DNA of 64,000 nt, taken from assembly GCF_022809115.1 (NCBI RefSeq), contig NZ_JALGBH010000001.1, forward strand, positions 682,001 to 746,000, read 5' to 3'. This document shows positions 17,349 through 27,190 of this stretch, in pieces; position 1 is the first letter of the stretch; the number at the start of each line of letters is the position of its first letter. This DNA comes from Pedobacter montanisoli. Lineage in GTDB: Bacteria; Bacteroidota; Bacteroidia; Sphingobacteriales; Sphingobacteriaceae. A model generated the notes under the pieces. That model worked only from the letters and a program-made list of their open reading frames with translations, had not been told where the DNA came from and made no database searches. The position numbers were made by a program, and so were the translations under genes.

Positions 17349-17693
17349 ATGGGAAAATTAGCAGAAGAATTTAACGCCTATCGTACAAAAATGAACGACA
17401 GGATCATGGAAACATCAAACACCAATATTAAGCGTTTTTTTGCCTTAGATACCACTTCTTATGCGGATGGTGCTTTATCTGTTAAAACTAAAGAAATGCT
17501 GGGCCTTGTAGCTTCTATGGTATTGCGTTGCGACGATTGCATTAAATATCACTTAGAGAAATGCTATAACGAGGGAGTGAATGATGAGGAAATGAACGAA
17601 ATCTTTATGATCGCCAATTTAGTAGGCGGATCAATTGTTATTCCCCATTACAGAAGGGCTGTTGAGTTTTGGGATGATTTAAAACAAAGCTAA
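17349..17693 (+). CDS. Carboxymuconolactone decarboxylase / AhpD-like protein
   Basis: 114 residues, all helical. The CMD motif is present: CDDCIKYHLEKC with redox CxxC at 61-64 and His68, as in AhpD-type disulfide reductases. Many members are small thiol antioxidants; true decarboxylases lack the Cys pair. Placing it with peroxide defence is an inference from the CxxC; oxyR lies 5.5 kb away but is not adjacent. A hairpin terminator follows. Confidence 0.9.
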   Translation: MGKLAEEFNAYRTKMNDRIMETSNTNIKRFFALDTTSYADGALSVKTKEMLGLVASMVLRCDDCIKYHLEKCYNEGVNDEEMNEIFMIANLVGGSIVIPHYRRAVEFWDDLKQS

Positions 17694-17738
17694 AATTCAA
17701 ACTGATTATCATAAATACCACCTCATAAGTGTTTAAAT

Positions 17739-17776
17739 AAAAAATGCGGAGCTATACAAACTCCGCATTTTTTATT
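17739..17776. terminator. Bidirectional terminator
   Basis: AAAAAATGCGGAG and CTCCGCATTTTTT pair around a 9-base loop between the convergent CMD and M28 genes. Confidence 0.9.
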
Positions 17777-17790
17777 TCGACTGTTTTTTA

Positions 17791-19431
17791 TTATTTCTTC
17801 TTTTCAAAAATATCACCCGGATTCCAAACGGGTTTTTCAACATCATTTGCAACCAGATATCCAATTAAGAAGTTGAGCTGAGCATATTTTTTACCCGCAT
17901 CAAAATCAAATATCCCGTTAATATCATCTTGTGGTTTATGGTAATATTTAGCACGCCATTCTTTTACAAATACATCCAAATTGTTTTTTCCATCTGCGGT
18001 TTTGTTTCCGTATTTAACGTGTAATGCAGGAATACCTTCTTTAATAAAGCTGTATTGATCGCTACGCACAAATCTGTTTTCATTTGGTTCTGGATCTGGC
18101 TCTACAGTTAAATTCATATAGGCAGCCGCCTCATTTACCGGGTTAACTAAAGTAGAATGCTCTGCGCCCAATGCCGTTATAGATAATAATGGCGCAATAA
18201 TAGTAGGCATATCTGTATTTACGTTTGCCACAATCTGATTAATGTTAACCGTTGGTTTAATGGCAAAATATGAAGAGCCCAAAAGTCCCATTTCTTCTCC
18301 GGTTACCATTAGAATTAAAACCGATCTTTTAGGTTTAGCTTTTAAGCCTGAGTAAATCTTCGTAATCTGTAGCAAGCTGGCAACTCCAGAGGCATTATCA
18401 TGAGCTCCGTTATAAATAGAATCGCCCTCAATAGGTTTGCTTATACCTAAATGATCAAGATGCGCACTGTGTACTACATACTCTTTTTTTAATTTAGGGT
18501 CTGACCCTTCAATTTTTCCCGCAACATTATAGGTCATAAAATCGTTATGGCTTGTTTTATAAGATGCTTTCATCTTATAATTTGTAGCGAAAGATTGTGT
18601 TTCACCTTTCTTTAACTTTTCAGTAACAGTTGGAATATCTTTCTCTGCACTGCTAAATATTTTTTTAACCGCATTAAAACCTAATGTACCGGCAATCTTC
18701 AAATCTTTTGAACTAAAGCCTGATGAAACCACTAGTTCTCCTTTAGGGGTCATTACAGCTATACTAGGTCTGTTAACTGCTCCTGCAGGGATATTTCTTT
18801 GTCTATCTACCACGGTGGCCATAACAACTCCAATTGCACCATGCTGCAATGCATTCTTTTGGATTGTAGCTATACTCATACTTGCCGAAGCTTCGCTTGA
18901 CGAGAAACTTTCGGGAGCGCCACGTAGTACCAATACAATTTTACCTTTTACGTTAAGGCCTTTATAATCGTCGTAATTTTTTGTCGGGGCAGTTATACCA
19001 TATCCCACAAAAACAACTTCAGCATCAACAGAGGCTTGAGGCGCTACGGGATTTGGGCTTAAAGTTATGCCATGATCTTCAGCTAGATTTTCATTGCTGG
19101 TGTTTGAATATAAAGATGCTGTAAAATCAGGCTCAATTGTTGCGCTTCGCATCAAAATAGTTTGTAGCCAGGAGCCATTTTCTCCGGCAGGTTTTACACC
19201 ATTTTTCTTTAGCTCTTCAATAACGTAATCTACAGCCATTTTATAGCCTGGTGTGCCGGGTTTTCTACCCAACAACTTATCATCGGCCAGATAGGTAATA
19301 TCTGCCTTTATCTGATCTGCACTTGCAAGTTTTAATGCAGCAGTAACTTCTTTGCCTATACGTTCCTGGCCAAACGATGCCTTTGCCAGCAACAGACAAG
19401 AGAATGCGGTAATTAAAATTCTGGTTTTCAT
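17791..19431 (-). CDS. M28-family metallopeptidase with PA domain, secreted
   Basis: 546 residues with signal peptide (ends ASFGQ). A protease-associated (PA) insertion lies around residues 130-260 (VVFVGYGITAPTKNYDDYKGLNVKGK). The peptidase domain has zinc ligands and catalytic residues in order: HSAHLDHLG, NGAHDNASGVA, VTGEEMGLLGSSYF, NVNTDM, and a late His in LHVKYG. These are di-zinc aminopeptidases; the likely substrate is oligopeptide in the periplasm or outside. Stands alone after a terminator. Confidence 0.94.
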   Translation of the reverse strand: MKTRILITAFSCLLLAKASFGQERIGKEVTAALKLASADQIKADITYLADDKLLGRKPGTPGYKMAVDYVIEELKKNGVKPAGENGSWLQTILMRSATIEPDFTASLYSNTSNENLAEDHGITLSPNPVAPQASVDAEVVFVGYGITAPTKNYDDYKGLNVKGKIVLVLRGAPESFSSSEASASMSIATIQKNALQHGAIGVVMATVVDRQRNIPAGAVNRPSIAVMTPKGELVVSSGFSSKDLKIAGTLGFNAVKKIFSSAEKDIPTVTEKLKKGETQSFATNYKMKASYKTSHNDFMTYNVAGKIEGSDPKLKKEYVVHSAHLDHLGISKPIEGDSIYNGAHDNASGVASLLQITKIYSGLKAKPKRSVLILMVTGEEMGLLGSSYFAIKPTVNINQIVANVNTDMPTIIAPLLSITALGAEHSTLVNPVNEAAAYMNLTVEPDPEPNENRFVRSDQYSFIKEGIPALHVKYGNKTADGKNNLDVFVKEWRAKYYHKPQDDINGIFDFDAGKKYAQLNFLIGYLVANDVEKPVWNPGDIFEKKK

Positions 19432-19666
19432 AATGCAAGTAAGTAAAAAACAAGATTTTCTTAAAAGAATGAACGTAAATTTAGTATAGACATTTCTTAA
19501 AAGATTTGATTTAGTTAATAAGTCTCTAAGGTATGCAAGCGTTTAATCCTTGTTTCTTAGGCCGATAAGGCCCGATTTGTGATTATTTAAAAAAAGAAGG
19601 GTAACAATTTTCAGGACAAGATGATATATCTGCAAACAACATTGTTAACCTTAAAAAAACCAAGTC

Positions 19667-20221
19667 ATGAAAAAGTTTATTCAAATTATCGGAGTTTTAG
19701 CCCTTGCGCTGGTTACTGTTTTTGCCTGTAAAAAAAGTGGTGAAGAAGTAAAAAAAGAAGAGCGATTTTCTATCGCAATGAAAGTTGCTGCGGCAAATGG
19801 CAATACTGAAAACGCTATTATTATTGGCAGCAAAACAGAACTGAAAACAGCCTTAAGTGAAAAATATGTGCCTATTTATGTTAAAAAAGTATCGGCCAGC
19901 AATAATGTATTTATACCTATTGTAGGCGAACCTGTTTTACCAAACCCTAACAAATTATGTTGGGATGAAATAGATGCTTATGTAAATGCTCATAAGGCAG
20001 AATGGCAGCAACAGGCTAATCAAACCTGTTCTACCGTTTTGGTCTGCGTTACCTGCCCAAATACCGGAGGTGGTTTGTATGTATTATATGTGATAAAACC
20101 AACTTCTCCTAAATGCACTATATACGAAGCTTTTGAAATGCAATTCAACATATCTGCTTTCAATTTCACCAATAATCAGTTGGAAAGTGAGGCAGTAGCT
20201 AGCTTTATTAAAGGCAGATAA
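19667..20221 (+). CDS. Hypothetical lipoprotein
   Basis: 184 residues, lipobox VFAC at about 21, then CKKSGEEVKKEE as a charged tether. Mature part has a Cys cluster (LCWDE, TCSTVLVCVTCPN, PKCTIY) and a mixed helix-strand pattern. No recognised family. The gene has a 235-base upstream gap without a clear promoter match, and a terminator follows. Confidence 0.78.
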   Translation: MKKFIQIIGVLALALVTVFACKKSGEEVKKEERFSIAMKVAAANGNTENAIIIGSKTELKTALSEKYVPIYVKKVSASNNVFIPIVGEPVLPNPNKLCWDEIDAYVNAHKAEWQQQANQTCSTVLVCVTCPNTGGGLYVLYVIKPTSPKCTIYEAFEMQFNISAFNFTNNQLESEAVASFIKGR

Positions 20222-20258
20222 ATTATGAGCACACAAATTTCACTTCTTAGATTTAAGA

Positions 20259-20296
20259 GAAAAGCCGGATATGATATATATCCGGCTTTTGTTTTG
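20259..20296 (+). terminator. Intrinsic terminator
   Basis: AAAAGCCGGATA / TATCCGGCTTTT stem, short loop, T-rich tail. Confidence 0.88.
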
Positions 20297-20401
20297 ATTC
20301 TCTAAAAATTGTTTTATAAATAAAAACAGAAATTCAATCACAAAACCGTATATAAAATCTAATTTTCTATCTTAAGCCCTAAATTCATTAAACTCATAAT
20401 T

Positions 20402-20971
20402 ATGCCTGCTTTGCAATCTAACTCGATAATTCGCTGTACCTGGTGCGGCAATGACGATCTTTATGTAAAATACCACGATCAGGAGTGGGGCAAACCTGTT
20501 TATGATGACAAAATCTTATTCGAATTTCTTGTTCTAGAAGGTGCGCAAGCTGGGTTAAGCTGGATTACTATTTTACGTAAACGGGAAGGATACCGAAAAG
20601 CTTTTGCTGGCTTTGATGCTGTAAAAGTTGCGGCCTTTACGCCAGAACAGGCAGAAGCGCTGATGTTAAATGATGGCATCATAAAAAACAGGCTTAAAAT
20701 TAAAGCCACTATAAGCAATGCGCAACATTTCTTACAGATACAACAGGAATTTGGTTCTTTTGCCAATTACATTTGGGCTTTTATGCCAAATCAAAAACCT
20801 TTGATCAATCATTTTGATGGTAACGTGCCTGCACGTACCCCTATCTCTGATGCCATAGCAAAAGACATGAAAAAAAGAGGTTTTAAGTTTTTCGGCTCTA
20901 CCATCTGCTACGCTTTTATGCAAGCTGTTGGTATGGTTAACGACCACCTTCCTTCTTGCAGTTTTAGATAA
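20402..20971 (+). CDS. tag: DNA-3-methyladenine glycosylase I
   Basis: Tag excises 3-methyladenine from DNA. 189 residues. The zinc-snap ligands are visible: C12 in RCTWCG, a His in KYHDQEWG, and the C-terminal VNDHLPSCSF with His and Cys. The conserved block YDDKILFEFLVLEGAQAGLSW contains the catalytic-pocket Glu. Together with the ATL protein and uvrB it shows capacity for alkylation repair. Transcribed alone; convergent with the next gene. Confidence 0.96.
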   Translation: MPALQSNSIIRCTWCGNDDLYVKYHDQEWGKPVYDDKILFEFLVLEGAQAGLSWITILRKREGYRKAFAGFDAVKVAAFTPEQAEALMLNDGIIKNRLKIKATISNAQHFLQIQQEFGSFANYIWAFMPNQKPLINHFDGNVPARTPISDAIAKDMKKRGFKFFGSTICYAFMQAVGMVNDHLPSCSFR

Positions 20972-20980
20972 TAGAGTTTC

Positions 20981-21658
20981 TTATTTTATAGATTCATTAT
21001 AAGATTTAACAAATGCTAGAATAATTTTATCATCAAAGCTGTCTGTTGCTTTAATTCTTTCTGTCAAATCTTCATCACCTGTTAGTTTTTGCAGCAACAA
21101 TGTTTTGGTAGCTGCAGTTTTTGTACCATCTGCAAAAATTTCCTGAATAGGACCGCTGCCCGGACGTTCAATAAAATAAGTTGCTTTAACTTTTTGTCTC
21201 GTCGTATTTGTTTCGTCGCTATTTCTTCTGCCCCCAAGGTTTATACTTACCCCACCGCCAACGCCACCTCCAAACCCTCCGGTACCAAGACCTACACCAA
21301 AGCTTGGTTTTATTTTGGCTGGTGCTTTTTGCTGACTTTCCTCAACTTCAGAAGTTACGCCATAACTGTACAGGTTAACTTTACCACCTTCAAGCAGTTT
21401 AAAAAATCGAACTTCTGCTTTTTTATTCAAAATAACCGGCTTACTTTCATAGGTATCACCATTCCATAAAAAAGACCTGATATCTTTAGCTCTAAAGGTT
21501 TGCATTTCTCCTTCCGTTGTTTTTATCGCAACTGTTTCAAAGTTCGTCCCCTGTATTACTCCCCGTATAAAGTTCCCCTCACTGATCAAAATCGCATCCT
21601 GGGCATAACTGCCTAAACAGATAAACATTAAAAGAATAAATACCGTTCTCATTTTCAT
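20981..21658 (-). CDS. Hypothetical secreted Gly-rich protein
   Basis: I chose ATG at 21658 (MKMRTVFILLMF), which begins directly with a signal peptide ending GSYAQ; an earlier in-frame start at 21700 would put 14 charged residues ahead of it. About 225 residues. N-terminal beta-rich segment (LISEGNFIRGVIQG ... EGEMQTFRAKDIRSF), then a glycine-rich run (VGLGTGGFGGGVGGGVSINLGG), then a helical C-terminus with LLLQKLTGDEDLTERI. No known family. Probably a periplasmic or outer membrane protein. Confidence 0.7.
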   Translation of the reverse strand: MKMRTVFILLMFICLGSYAQDAILISEGNFIRGVIQGTNFETVAIKTTEGEMQTFRAKDIRSFLWNGDTYESKPVILNKKAEVRFFKLLEGGKVNLYSYGVTSEVEESQQKAPAKIKPSFGVGLGTGGFGGGVGGGVSINLGGRRNSDETNTTRQKVKATYFIERPGSGPIQEIFADGTKTAATKTLLLQKLTGDEDLTERIKATDSFDDKIILAFVKSYNESIK

Positions 21659-21842
21659 ATGCTCAAATAACGAAATTTTTTTCATCATCTTACCCGGCAA
21701 AATAAGATTTAACTATTTTTAATACATCGGCTGTTTTTTACATTCTGCTAAAAATTATTTTGTTAGTTTTAATCTCAAGTATTTACTATTAGTAACTTTA
21801 CCCTCTATACATATTTAAAGCAATTTAATTACGACAAAGGTT

Positions 21843-24662
21843 ATGAGCAGCAAAAAATTATTTTTATTGGATGGCATGGCATTAATATACAGAGCGCATT
21901 TTGCGCTGAGTAAAAATCCAAGATTTACCTCAACAGGTATTAATACCTCTGCGGTAATGGGTTTTACCAATACCCTGCTTGAGCTGCTTAAAAAAGAAAA
22001 ACCTACCCATATGGCCGTAGTATTTGATACTGCTGCACCCACCGAGCGACATACAGATTTTGAAGCATACAAGGCACATCGTGAAGCAATGCCCGAAGAT
22101 CTGGCCGCAGCAATACCTTATGTTTTTAAATTAATTGAAGGATTTAATATCCCGGTAATTACCAAAGATGGTTATGAGGCCGACGACATCATTGGAACAT
22201 TAGCCAAGGAAGCCGAACAAAAAGGCTATCAGGTGTTTTGTATGACTCCTGATAAAGATTTTGCGCAACTGGTATCTGAAAATATCTTTATTTACAAACC
22301 TGCCAGAATGGGTAATGACATGGAAATCTTGGGTGTAAAAGAAGTATTGGAAAAATGGGAAATTGAACGGGTAGATCAGGTTATTGATATTTTAGGCCTT
22401 TGGGGCGATGCGGTAGATAACATACCGGGAATACCGGGAATAGGCGAAAAAACGGCCAAAGCTTTAATTAAGCAATATGGCAGCATGGAAAATATCTTTG
22501 CGCACAGTCATGAACTAAAAGGCAAGATGCGTGAAAACATTGAGAATTTTAAGGAACAGGGGCTCATCTCTAAAAAGCTAGCAACCATCATTTTAAATGT
22601 GCCGATTGAATTTGATGAAAAATCGCTTGAAATAGAATCTCCAGATAAAGATGCTCTAGAACCGCTCTTTGCAGAATTAGAATTCAGAACTATAGGTAAA
22701 AGGGTTTTCGGTGAGAATTTCTCTGTAAACGAGAGTAAAACGGTTAGTATTGCCGTTCAGAAAGACCTTTTTGGAAACGAAATAGAAGTACAGGTTACCA
22801 AAGAAACGATTGTGGTACAACCCTCACTTTTTGATACGCCTGTAGATGCAAAAAACATCCACAATACACCACATGAATACATTCTGGTAAAAGATGCCGC
22901 AGAGCGAAAAAGTTTAGCAAATTTACTTACACAACAGCAAGCCTTCTGTTTTGATACAGAAACTACCGGAACTGATGCAAATCTTGCCGAGCTTGTGGGC
23001 TTGTCATTTTCTATTGAGCCGGGTAAAGCTTATTATGTACCCACACCTGCAGACAGAGAAGAAACCCTTAGCATTTTAGCCGATTTTAAACCTGTTTTAG
23101 AAAATCCGCAGATTAAAAAAATAGGACAAAACATTAAATACGATCTTTTAACACTTAAGTGGTACGATATTGAATTACAGGGTGAGTTGTTTGATACTAT
23201 GCTTGCGCATTACCTCATTGATCCCGATACGCGCCACAATATGGATGTTTTGTCTGAGAATTATTTAGGCTATACTCCGGTTTCTATTACTACGCTTATT
23301 GGCGCAAAAGGCAAAAACCAAGGCAATATGCGTGATGTTGAGGTAGAAAAAGCTGCCGATTATGCGGCCGAAGATGCAGACATTACGTTGCAACTGGAGC
23401 GTGTTTTTGCACCTCTTTTAATTGAAAAGAATGCAGATAAATTGGCCAAAGAAGTTGAAAATCCTTTAATATACGTACTGGCCGACATGGAAAAAGAAGG
23501 GGTTAAGATTGATATTGAAACCCTTAAAAATTATTCTGTTTCTTTACAGGAAGAAATAGAAAAGGCTGAACTCAGGGTTTATGAAAAAACGGGTTTAAAA
23601 TTTAATCTTGCCTCGCCAAAGCAACTTGGCGAAGTGCTGTTTGACCATTTAAAATTAGACCCCAAAGCAAAAAAAACCAAGACGGGGCAATACCAAACCG
23701 GCGAAGATGTTTTAATAGCATTAGCCAATAAAAGTGATATTGTACAGGACATTTTAGATTTCAGGCAGATGCAGAAACTTAAATCTACTTATGTAGATGC
23801 ACTGCCCTTGATGGTAAATCCTAAAACCGGACGTGTACACACCAGTTATAATCAGGCGGTAGCCGCAACCGGGCGCTTAAGCTCCAATAACCCTAACCTG
23901 CAAAACATCCCTATTCGTACCGACAGAGGAAAAGAAGTTAGAAAAGCCTTTATTACAAGAGACGAAAATCACATTTTGCTCTCAGCCGATTATTCGCAGA
24001 TTGAGCTGCGCATCATTGCAGAGATCAGTCAGGAAGAAAATATGTTAGATGCTTTTGCAAAAGGCATAGATATTCATACTGCCACAGCTGCAAAAGTTTA
24101 CGGAATAAACGTTGAAGATGTTGATTCTACTCAACGTAGAAACGCCAAGGCCGTGAACTTCGGCATTATTTACGGGCAATCAGCATTTGGTTTATCTCAA
24201 AATCTGAATATTCCACGGAAAGAAGCCGCAGCAATTATTGATCAATATTTTATCCAGTACCCGGGTATTAAAAAATATATGTCTGATACGATGAATTTTG
24301 CCCGCGAAAATGGCTATGTTGAAACCATTATGGGCAGAAGGCGTTATCTTAGAGATATTAATTCGGCCAATGCAACCGTAAGAGGATTTGCAGAACGAAA
24401 TGCGATCAACGCTCCTATACAGGGTTCGGCTGCAGATATGATCAAAATAGCCATGATCAATATTCATAAAGATATCAAGGCTAAAAACCTTCAGTCGAAA
24501 ATGACTATGCAAGTGCACGATGAGTTGGTGTTTGATGCGCATATCAGCGAAATTGACCAGCTTAAAGAAATCATTACACATAGAATGAAAACAGCTATCA
24601 AAACTAATGTTCCTATTGTAGTAGAAATTGGAGAAGGAAAAAACTGGCTAGAAGCCCATTAA
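21843..24662 (+). CDS. polA: DNA polymerase I
   Basis: 939 residues with all three domains: 5'-3' flap exonuclease (1 to about 300; KDGYEADDIIGTLA, TPDKDFAQLV, GIPGIGEKTA), 3'-5' exonuclease (about 340-520, active: FDTETTGTD with both metal-binding acidic residues, NIKYDL, YAAEDADIT), and family A polymerase (about 560-939; LSADYSQIELRI, RRNAKAVNFGIIYGQS, MQVHDELVFD). It fills gaps in repair and removes RNA primers. The MORN/TonB protein follows 7 bases later and may be co-transcribed. Confidence 0.98.
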   Translation: MSSKKLFLLDGMALIYRAHFALSKNPRFTSTGINTSAVMGFTNTLLELLKKEKPTHMAVVFDTAAPTERHTDFEAYKAHREAMPEDLAAAIPYVFKLIEGFNIPVITKDGYEADDIIGTLAKEAEQKGYQVFCMTPDKDFAQLVSENIFIYKPARMGNDMEILGVKEVLEKWEIERVDQVIDILGLWGDAVDNIPGIPGIGEKTAKALIKQYGSMENIFAHSHELKGKMRENIENFKEQGLISKKLATIILNVPIEFDEKSLEIESPDKDALEPLFAELEFRTIGKRVFGENFSVNESKTVSIAVQKDLFGNEIEVQVTKETIVVQPSLFDTPVDAKNIHNTPHEYILVKDAAERKSLANLLTQQQAFCFDTETTGTDANLAELVGLSFSIEPGKAYYVPTPADREETLSILADFKPVLENPQIKKIGQNIKYDLLTLKWYDIELQGELFDTMLAHYLIDPDTRHNMDVLSENYLGYTPVSITTLIGAKGKNQGNMRDVEVEKAADYAAEDADITLQLERVFAPLLIEKNADKLAKEVENPLIYVLADMEKEGVKIDIETLKNYSVSLQEEIEKAELRVYEKTGLKFNLASPKQLGEVLFDHLKLDPKAKKTKTGQYQTGEDVLIALANKSDIVQDILDFRQMQKLKSTYVDALPLMVNPKTGRVHTSYNQAVAATGRLSSNNPNLQNIPIRTDRGKEVRKAFITRDENHILLSADYSQIELRIIAEISQEENMLDAFAKGIDIHTATAAKVYGINVEDVDSTQRRNAKAVNFGIIYGQSAFGLSQNLNIPRKEAAAIIDQYFIQYPGIKKYMSDTMNFARENGYVETIMGRRRYLRDINSANATVRGFAERNAINAPIQGSAADMIKIAMINIHKDIKAKNLQSKMTMQVHDELVFDAHISEIDQLKEIITHRMKTAIKTNVPIVVEIGEGKNWLEAH

Positions 24663-24669
24663 AAATCAT

Positions 24670-25536
24670 ATGATGAAACAGTTGTTGTTATATTTTTCTA
24701 TAATGTTCTCGGTAAGTGCTCTTGCACAACAGGACACTACAACTGTTTATTCAAGGCCTGGTTACCTGAAAGATCCTATGCGGTCTAAATGGCACACTAA
24801 GGTTACATCCAAAAACGGGCTTTACCTGGTTTCTTTTTATGATGATCAGGACGTTTTAAAAGAACAGATCCATTTTGAAGATAAATCTTTATCTGTAAGA
24901 CAGGGGCCTTATGCCTTTTATACCGATGGTACTATAAGTACAGAAGGACAATATGACAAAGGACATAAAAATGGTGAGTGGAAGCATTTTGAAAAACAAA
25001 AGCTTATCCTTTTAGAACATTATACTTATGGAGTATTAAGTGGCAAATACGTTTCATACTGGTCTAATGGTAACGTCAAAAAAGAAGGTAGCTATCTAAA
25101 CGGAAAGAAACATGGCCAATGGATTATGTTGTACCCTAATGGCAAAACAGCTGCCCAGGAAACTTATATAGAGAATGGAGTGCTTAACAATGGGCAATAT
25201 TTTCATACAGACGGGTCTGTAGCAGAAAAAAATACGTTATTCAGAGATGCTTATTATAAGGATGGGGAAGAAGCCTATCTGTCAAAAATCAATGAGCTGA
25301 TAAAATACCCGTCATTTGCCGCTAAACAAAAGATGAGCGGCACAGTTAAGGTTTCTTTCATGGTTATGTCTAATGGAGAACTTAAAGATTTTAGAATTGC
25401 CGAAAGCGATAATGGTATGTTTAACCGGGAAGCATTAAGAGTAGTTAAAATGCTTAAAAACTGGGCGCCTGCTCTCGAATTTGGAGAAAAGACTGAATCC
25501 ACTGTTATTGTACCCGTTGTTTTTAAACTCCCCTAA
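24670..25536 (+). CDS. Exported MORN-repeat protein with TonB C-terminal domain
   Basis: 288 residues: signal peptide (ends ALAQQ), four or five MORN_2-type repeats (about 70-195; GPYAFYTDGTISTEGQYDKGHKNGEW, GKYVSYWSNGNVKKEGSYLNGKKHGQW), then a TonB_C-type domain (about 215-288; MSGTVKVSFMVMSNGELKDFRI, FNREALRVVKMLKNWAPA). There is no proline-rich spanning segment, so it is unlikely to energise receptors in the classical way; the C-terminal domain probably binds envelope partners. This architecture is common in Bacteroidota. The start could be the first or second Met (MMKQ). Confidence 0.88.
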   Translation: MMKQLLLYFSIMFSVSALAQQDTTTVYSRPGYLKDPMRSKWHTKVTSKNGLYLVSFYDDQDVLKEQIHFEDKSLSVRQGPYAFYTDGTISTEGQYDKGHKNGEWKHFEKQKLILLEHYTYGVLSGKYVSYWSNGNVKKEGSYLNGKKHGQWIMLYPNGKTAAQETYIENGVLNNGQYFHTDGSVAEKNTLFRDAYYKDGEEAYLSKINELIKYPSFAAKQKMSGTVKVSFMVMSNGELKDFRIAESDNGMFNREALRVVKMLKNWAPALEFGEKTESTVIVPVVFKLP

Positions 25537-25660
25537 CTATCTTTAAAAGAGCTGTTTATTTTAAAATAATTTTTTCATAACTTCATATAATCTTCATTCT
25601 GAATGTTCAATTTTATATCATTAAAACATGAAGATATTGTTAAACTAAATCGTCTTAAAA

Positions 25661-26056
25661 ATGAAAAAATTATTGAGTTTAATTGCAATCGCTACTTTAG
25701 GTTTAAGTTCAGCTTTTGCACAAACACCAGCTACTGCTCCTGCAAAGCAAAGTGTAACTGCAGCTAAGAAAGAAGTTAAAAAAGCTGAAACCAAAGCTAC
25801 CAGTACAAAAGAAGCGGTTAAAAAAGATGTTAAACAAACAGAAGCTAAAGCCACTGCAAAAGTAGCTGACACTAAGAAAGAAGTTAAAAAAGTAGAAACC
25901 AAAGCTGCTGCGACTGGCGCTAAACTTAAAGCAGATGGAACTCCGGATATGCGCTACAAAGCAAATAAAGCTGCTACCGCTCCTGGGCCTAAAAAGAAAG
26001 ATGGCACACCAGATATGCGCTATAAAGCAAATAAAGACGCTGCTAAGAAAAACTAA
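25661..26056 (+). CDS. Secreted Lys/Ala-rich repeat protein
   Basis: 131 residues: signal peptide (ends SAFAQ), then a low-complexity helix-forming tract of Lys, Ala, Thr and Glu resembling histone H1 tails (about 30-85). Two copies of a 12-residue repeat DGTPDMRYKANK follow, at about 89-100 and 111-122. The pattern is seen in exported Sphingobacteriaceae proteins of unknown role. The high charge suggests binding to nucleic acid or polyanionic glycans, but this is inference. A terminator follows. Confidence 0.82.
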   Translation: MKKLLSLIAIATLGLSSAFAQTPATAPAKQSVTAAKKEVKKAETKATSTKEAVKKDVKQTEAKATAKVADTKKEVKKVETKAAATGAKLKADGTPDMRYKANKAATAPGPKKKDGTPDMRYKANKDAAKKN

Positions 26057-26072
26057 CTGGTTAGGTTAAAAA

Positions 26073-26104
26073 TAAAAAAGCTCCAAATTGGAGCTTTTTT
26101 ATTT
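26073..26104. terminator. Bidirectional terminator
   Basis: AAAAAAGCTCCA / TGGAGCTTTTTT stem with a 3-base core loop, shared by convergent genes. Confidence 0.9.
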
Positions 26105-26111
26105 ATGTGCT

Positions 26112-26789
26112 TTAAAGGTCTATAGTTTCTCCAATTCGGGGGAGTAACAAATTCTTCTGTGCTCTTTTAAAGCTTTCTTGAGCAAAATTCTTATCAATGG
26201 TAATTACCGGAAAAGAATCATAATGAACACCTATAACCGTGTTGCATTTTACATAATCTGCAGCTATTGCGGCATCAGCCGGATCCATGGTGTAATTACC
26301 GCCTATTGGCAAGATAGCATATTCTAACTGATACAGTTCTGCCAGTAACTTCATTTCAAGGGTAAGGCCTGTATCTCCGGCATAATAAATCTGTAAATTA
26401 TCGGCATCTATCACAAAACCGGCAGGATTACCACCATAACTTCCATCGGGCAAACTGCTTGAGTGCGTAGCCCAAACCATTCTTACCGAACCAAAATCAA
26501 ACTTGTATTTTCCGTAGTTCATCTCATGCACATTTGTTATGCCTTGTTTTTCCAGCCAAGTATTAACTTCAGGCATACAAATAACTTTGGCATTGGTACG
26601 TTTGGCTATTGCAACCGCATCACCTATATGATCTGAATGTCCATGACTTAGCAGGATGTAATCTGCTTCAATCGAATTCACGTTAATAGAAGCTGCTAAA
26701 GAATTACCCGTAATAAATGGGTCGAACAACAATTTTGCTGTACTGGTTTCCAACAGGAAACAAGACTGGCCGTAATAGGTATATTTCAT
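26112..26789 (-). CDS. Metallo-beta-lactamase-fold hydrolase (UPF0173)
   Basis: I place the start at ATG 26789 (MKYTYYGQSC), where the family N-terminus begins; the longer frame to 26843 overlaps the upstream ybaB gene. 225 residues with the MBL metal motif HGHSDHIGD (H49-H54) and further ligands in AGDTGLT and GVHYDSF. UPF0173 hydrolases are cytosolic with no settled substrate. The gene is 25 bases after ybaB and likely shares its transcript. Confidence 0.92.
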   Translation of the reverse strand: MKYTYYGQSCFLLETSTAKLLFDPFITGNSLAASINVNSIEADYILLSHGHSDHIGDAVAIAKRTNAKVICMPEVNTWLEKQGITNVHEMNYGKYKFDFGSVRMVWATHSSSLPDGSYGGNPAGFVIDADNLQIYYAGDTGLTLEMKLLAELYQLEYAILPIGGNYTMDPADAAIAADYVKCNTVIGVHYDSFPVITIDKNFAQESFKRAQKNLLLPRIGETIDL

Positions 26790-26814
26790 AACTTGATCAA
26801 TGTTGTTTTTATCG

Positions 26815-27120
26815 CTATTTTCCAAACAATCCGCCCAGCCCACCTAACATATCTTTGGTAGCTGCCTGCATTTCTGTTGCGCTTACTTGCTCTGCTTGGG
26901 CAAGGGCTTTATTCACTGCTGCCTGCAACAATTCTTCCAGCTCTTCTTTATCGGCCTGTTTAAAAAAATCTTCATTAATATGTATCGCTGTTATCGATTT
27001 ATTGGCAGTTGCAGTAACTTTAATTGCTCCTCCTTCTACTTCTCCATAAACGGATATCGTATCTAATCTTTTCTTAATTTCTTCGGCTTTGCCTTGTGCA
27101 GCCATCAATTTATCAAACAT
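26815..27120 (-). CDS. ybaB: YbaB/EbfC nucleoid-associated protein
   Basis: 101 residues. Matches the YbaB family: FDKLMAAQGKAEEIKKRL helix, GGAIKVTATANKSI strand block, NKALAQAEQ helix and a Gly-rich tail GGLGGLFGK. It forms a dimer that binds DNA with low specificity. In many genomes it lies beside dnaX-recR; here it pairs with an MBL hydrolase instead. Confidence 0.93.
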   Translation of the reverse strand: MFDKLMAAQGKAEEIKKRLDTISVYGEVEGGAIKVTATANKSITAIHINEDFFKQADKEELEELLQAAVNKALAQAEQVSATEMQAATKDMLGGLGGLFGK

Positions 27121-27190
27121 AAAAATCTCTTTTATTATAGGTTAAGCGAAATTAAATGAATTTTGTTTTAATTGAATGAATTAACCTGTT

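Noticed and set aside
26790..26843. N-terminal extension of the MBL hydrolase
   Set aside because: The extra residues overlap the ybaB gene and are not family-like; ATG 26789 gives the normal start.
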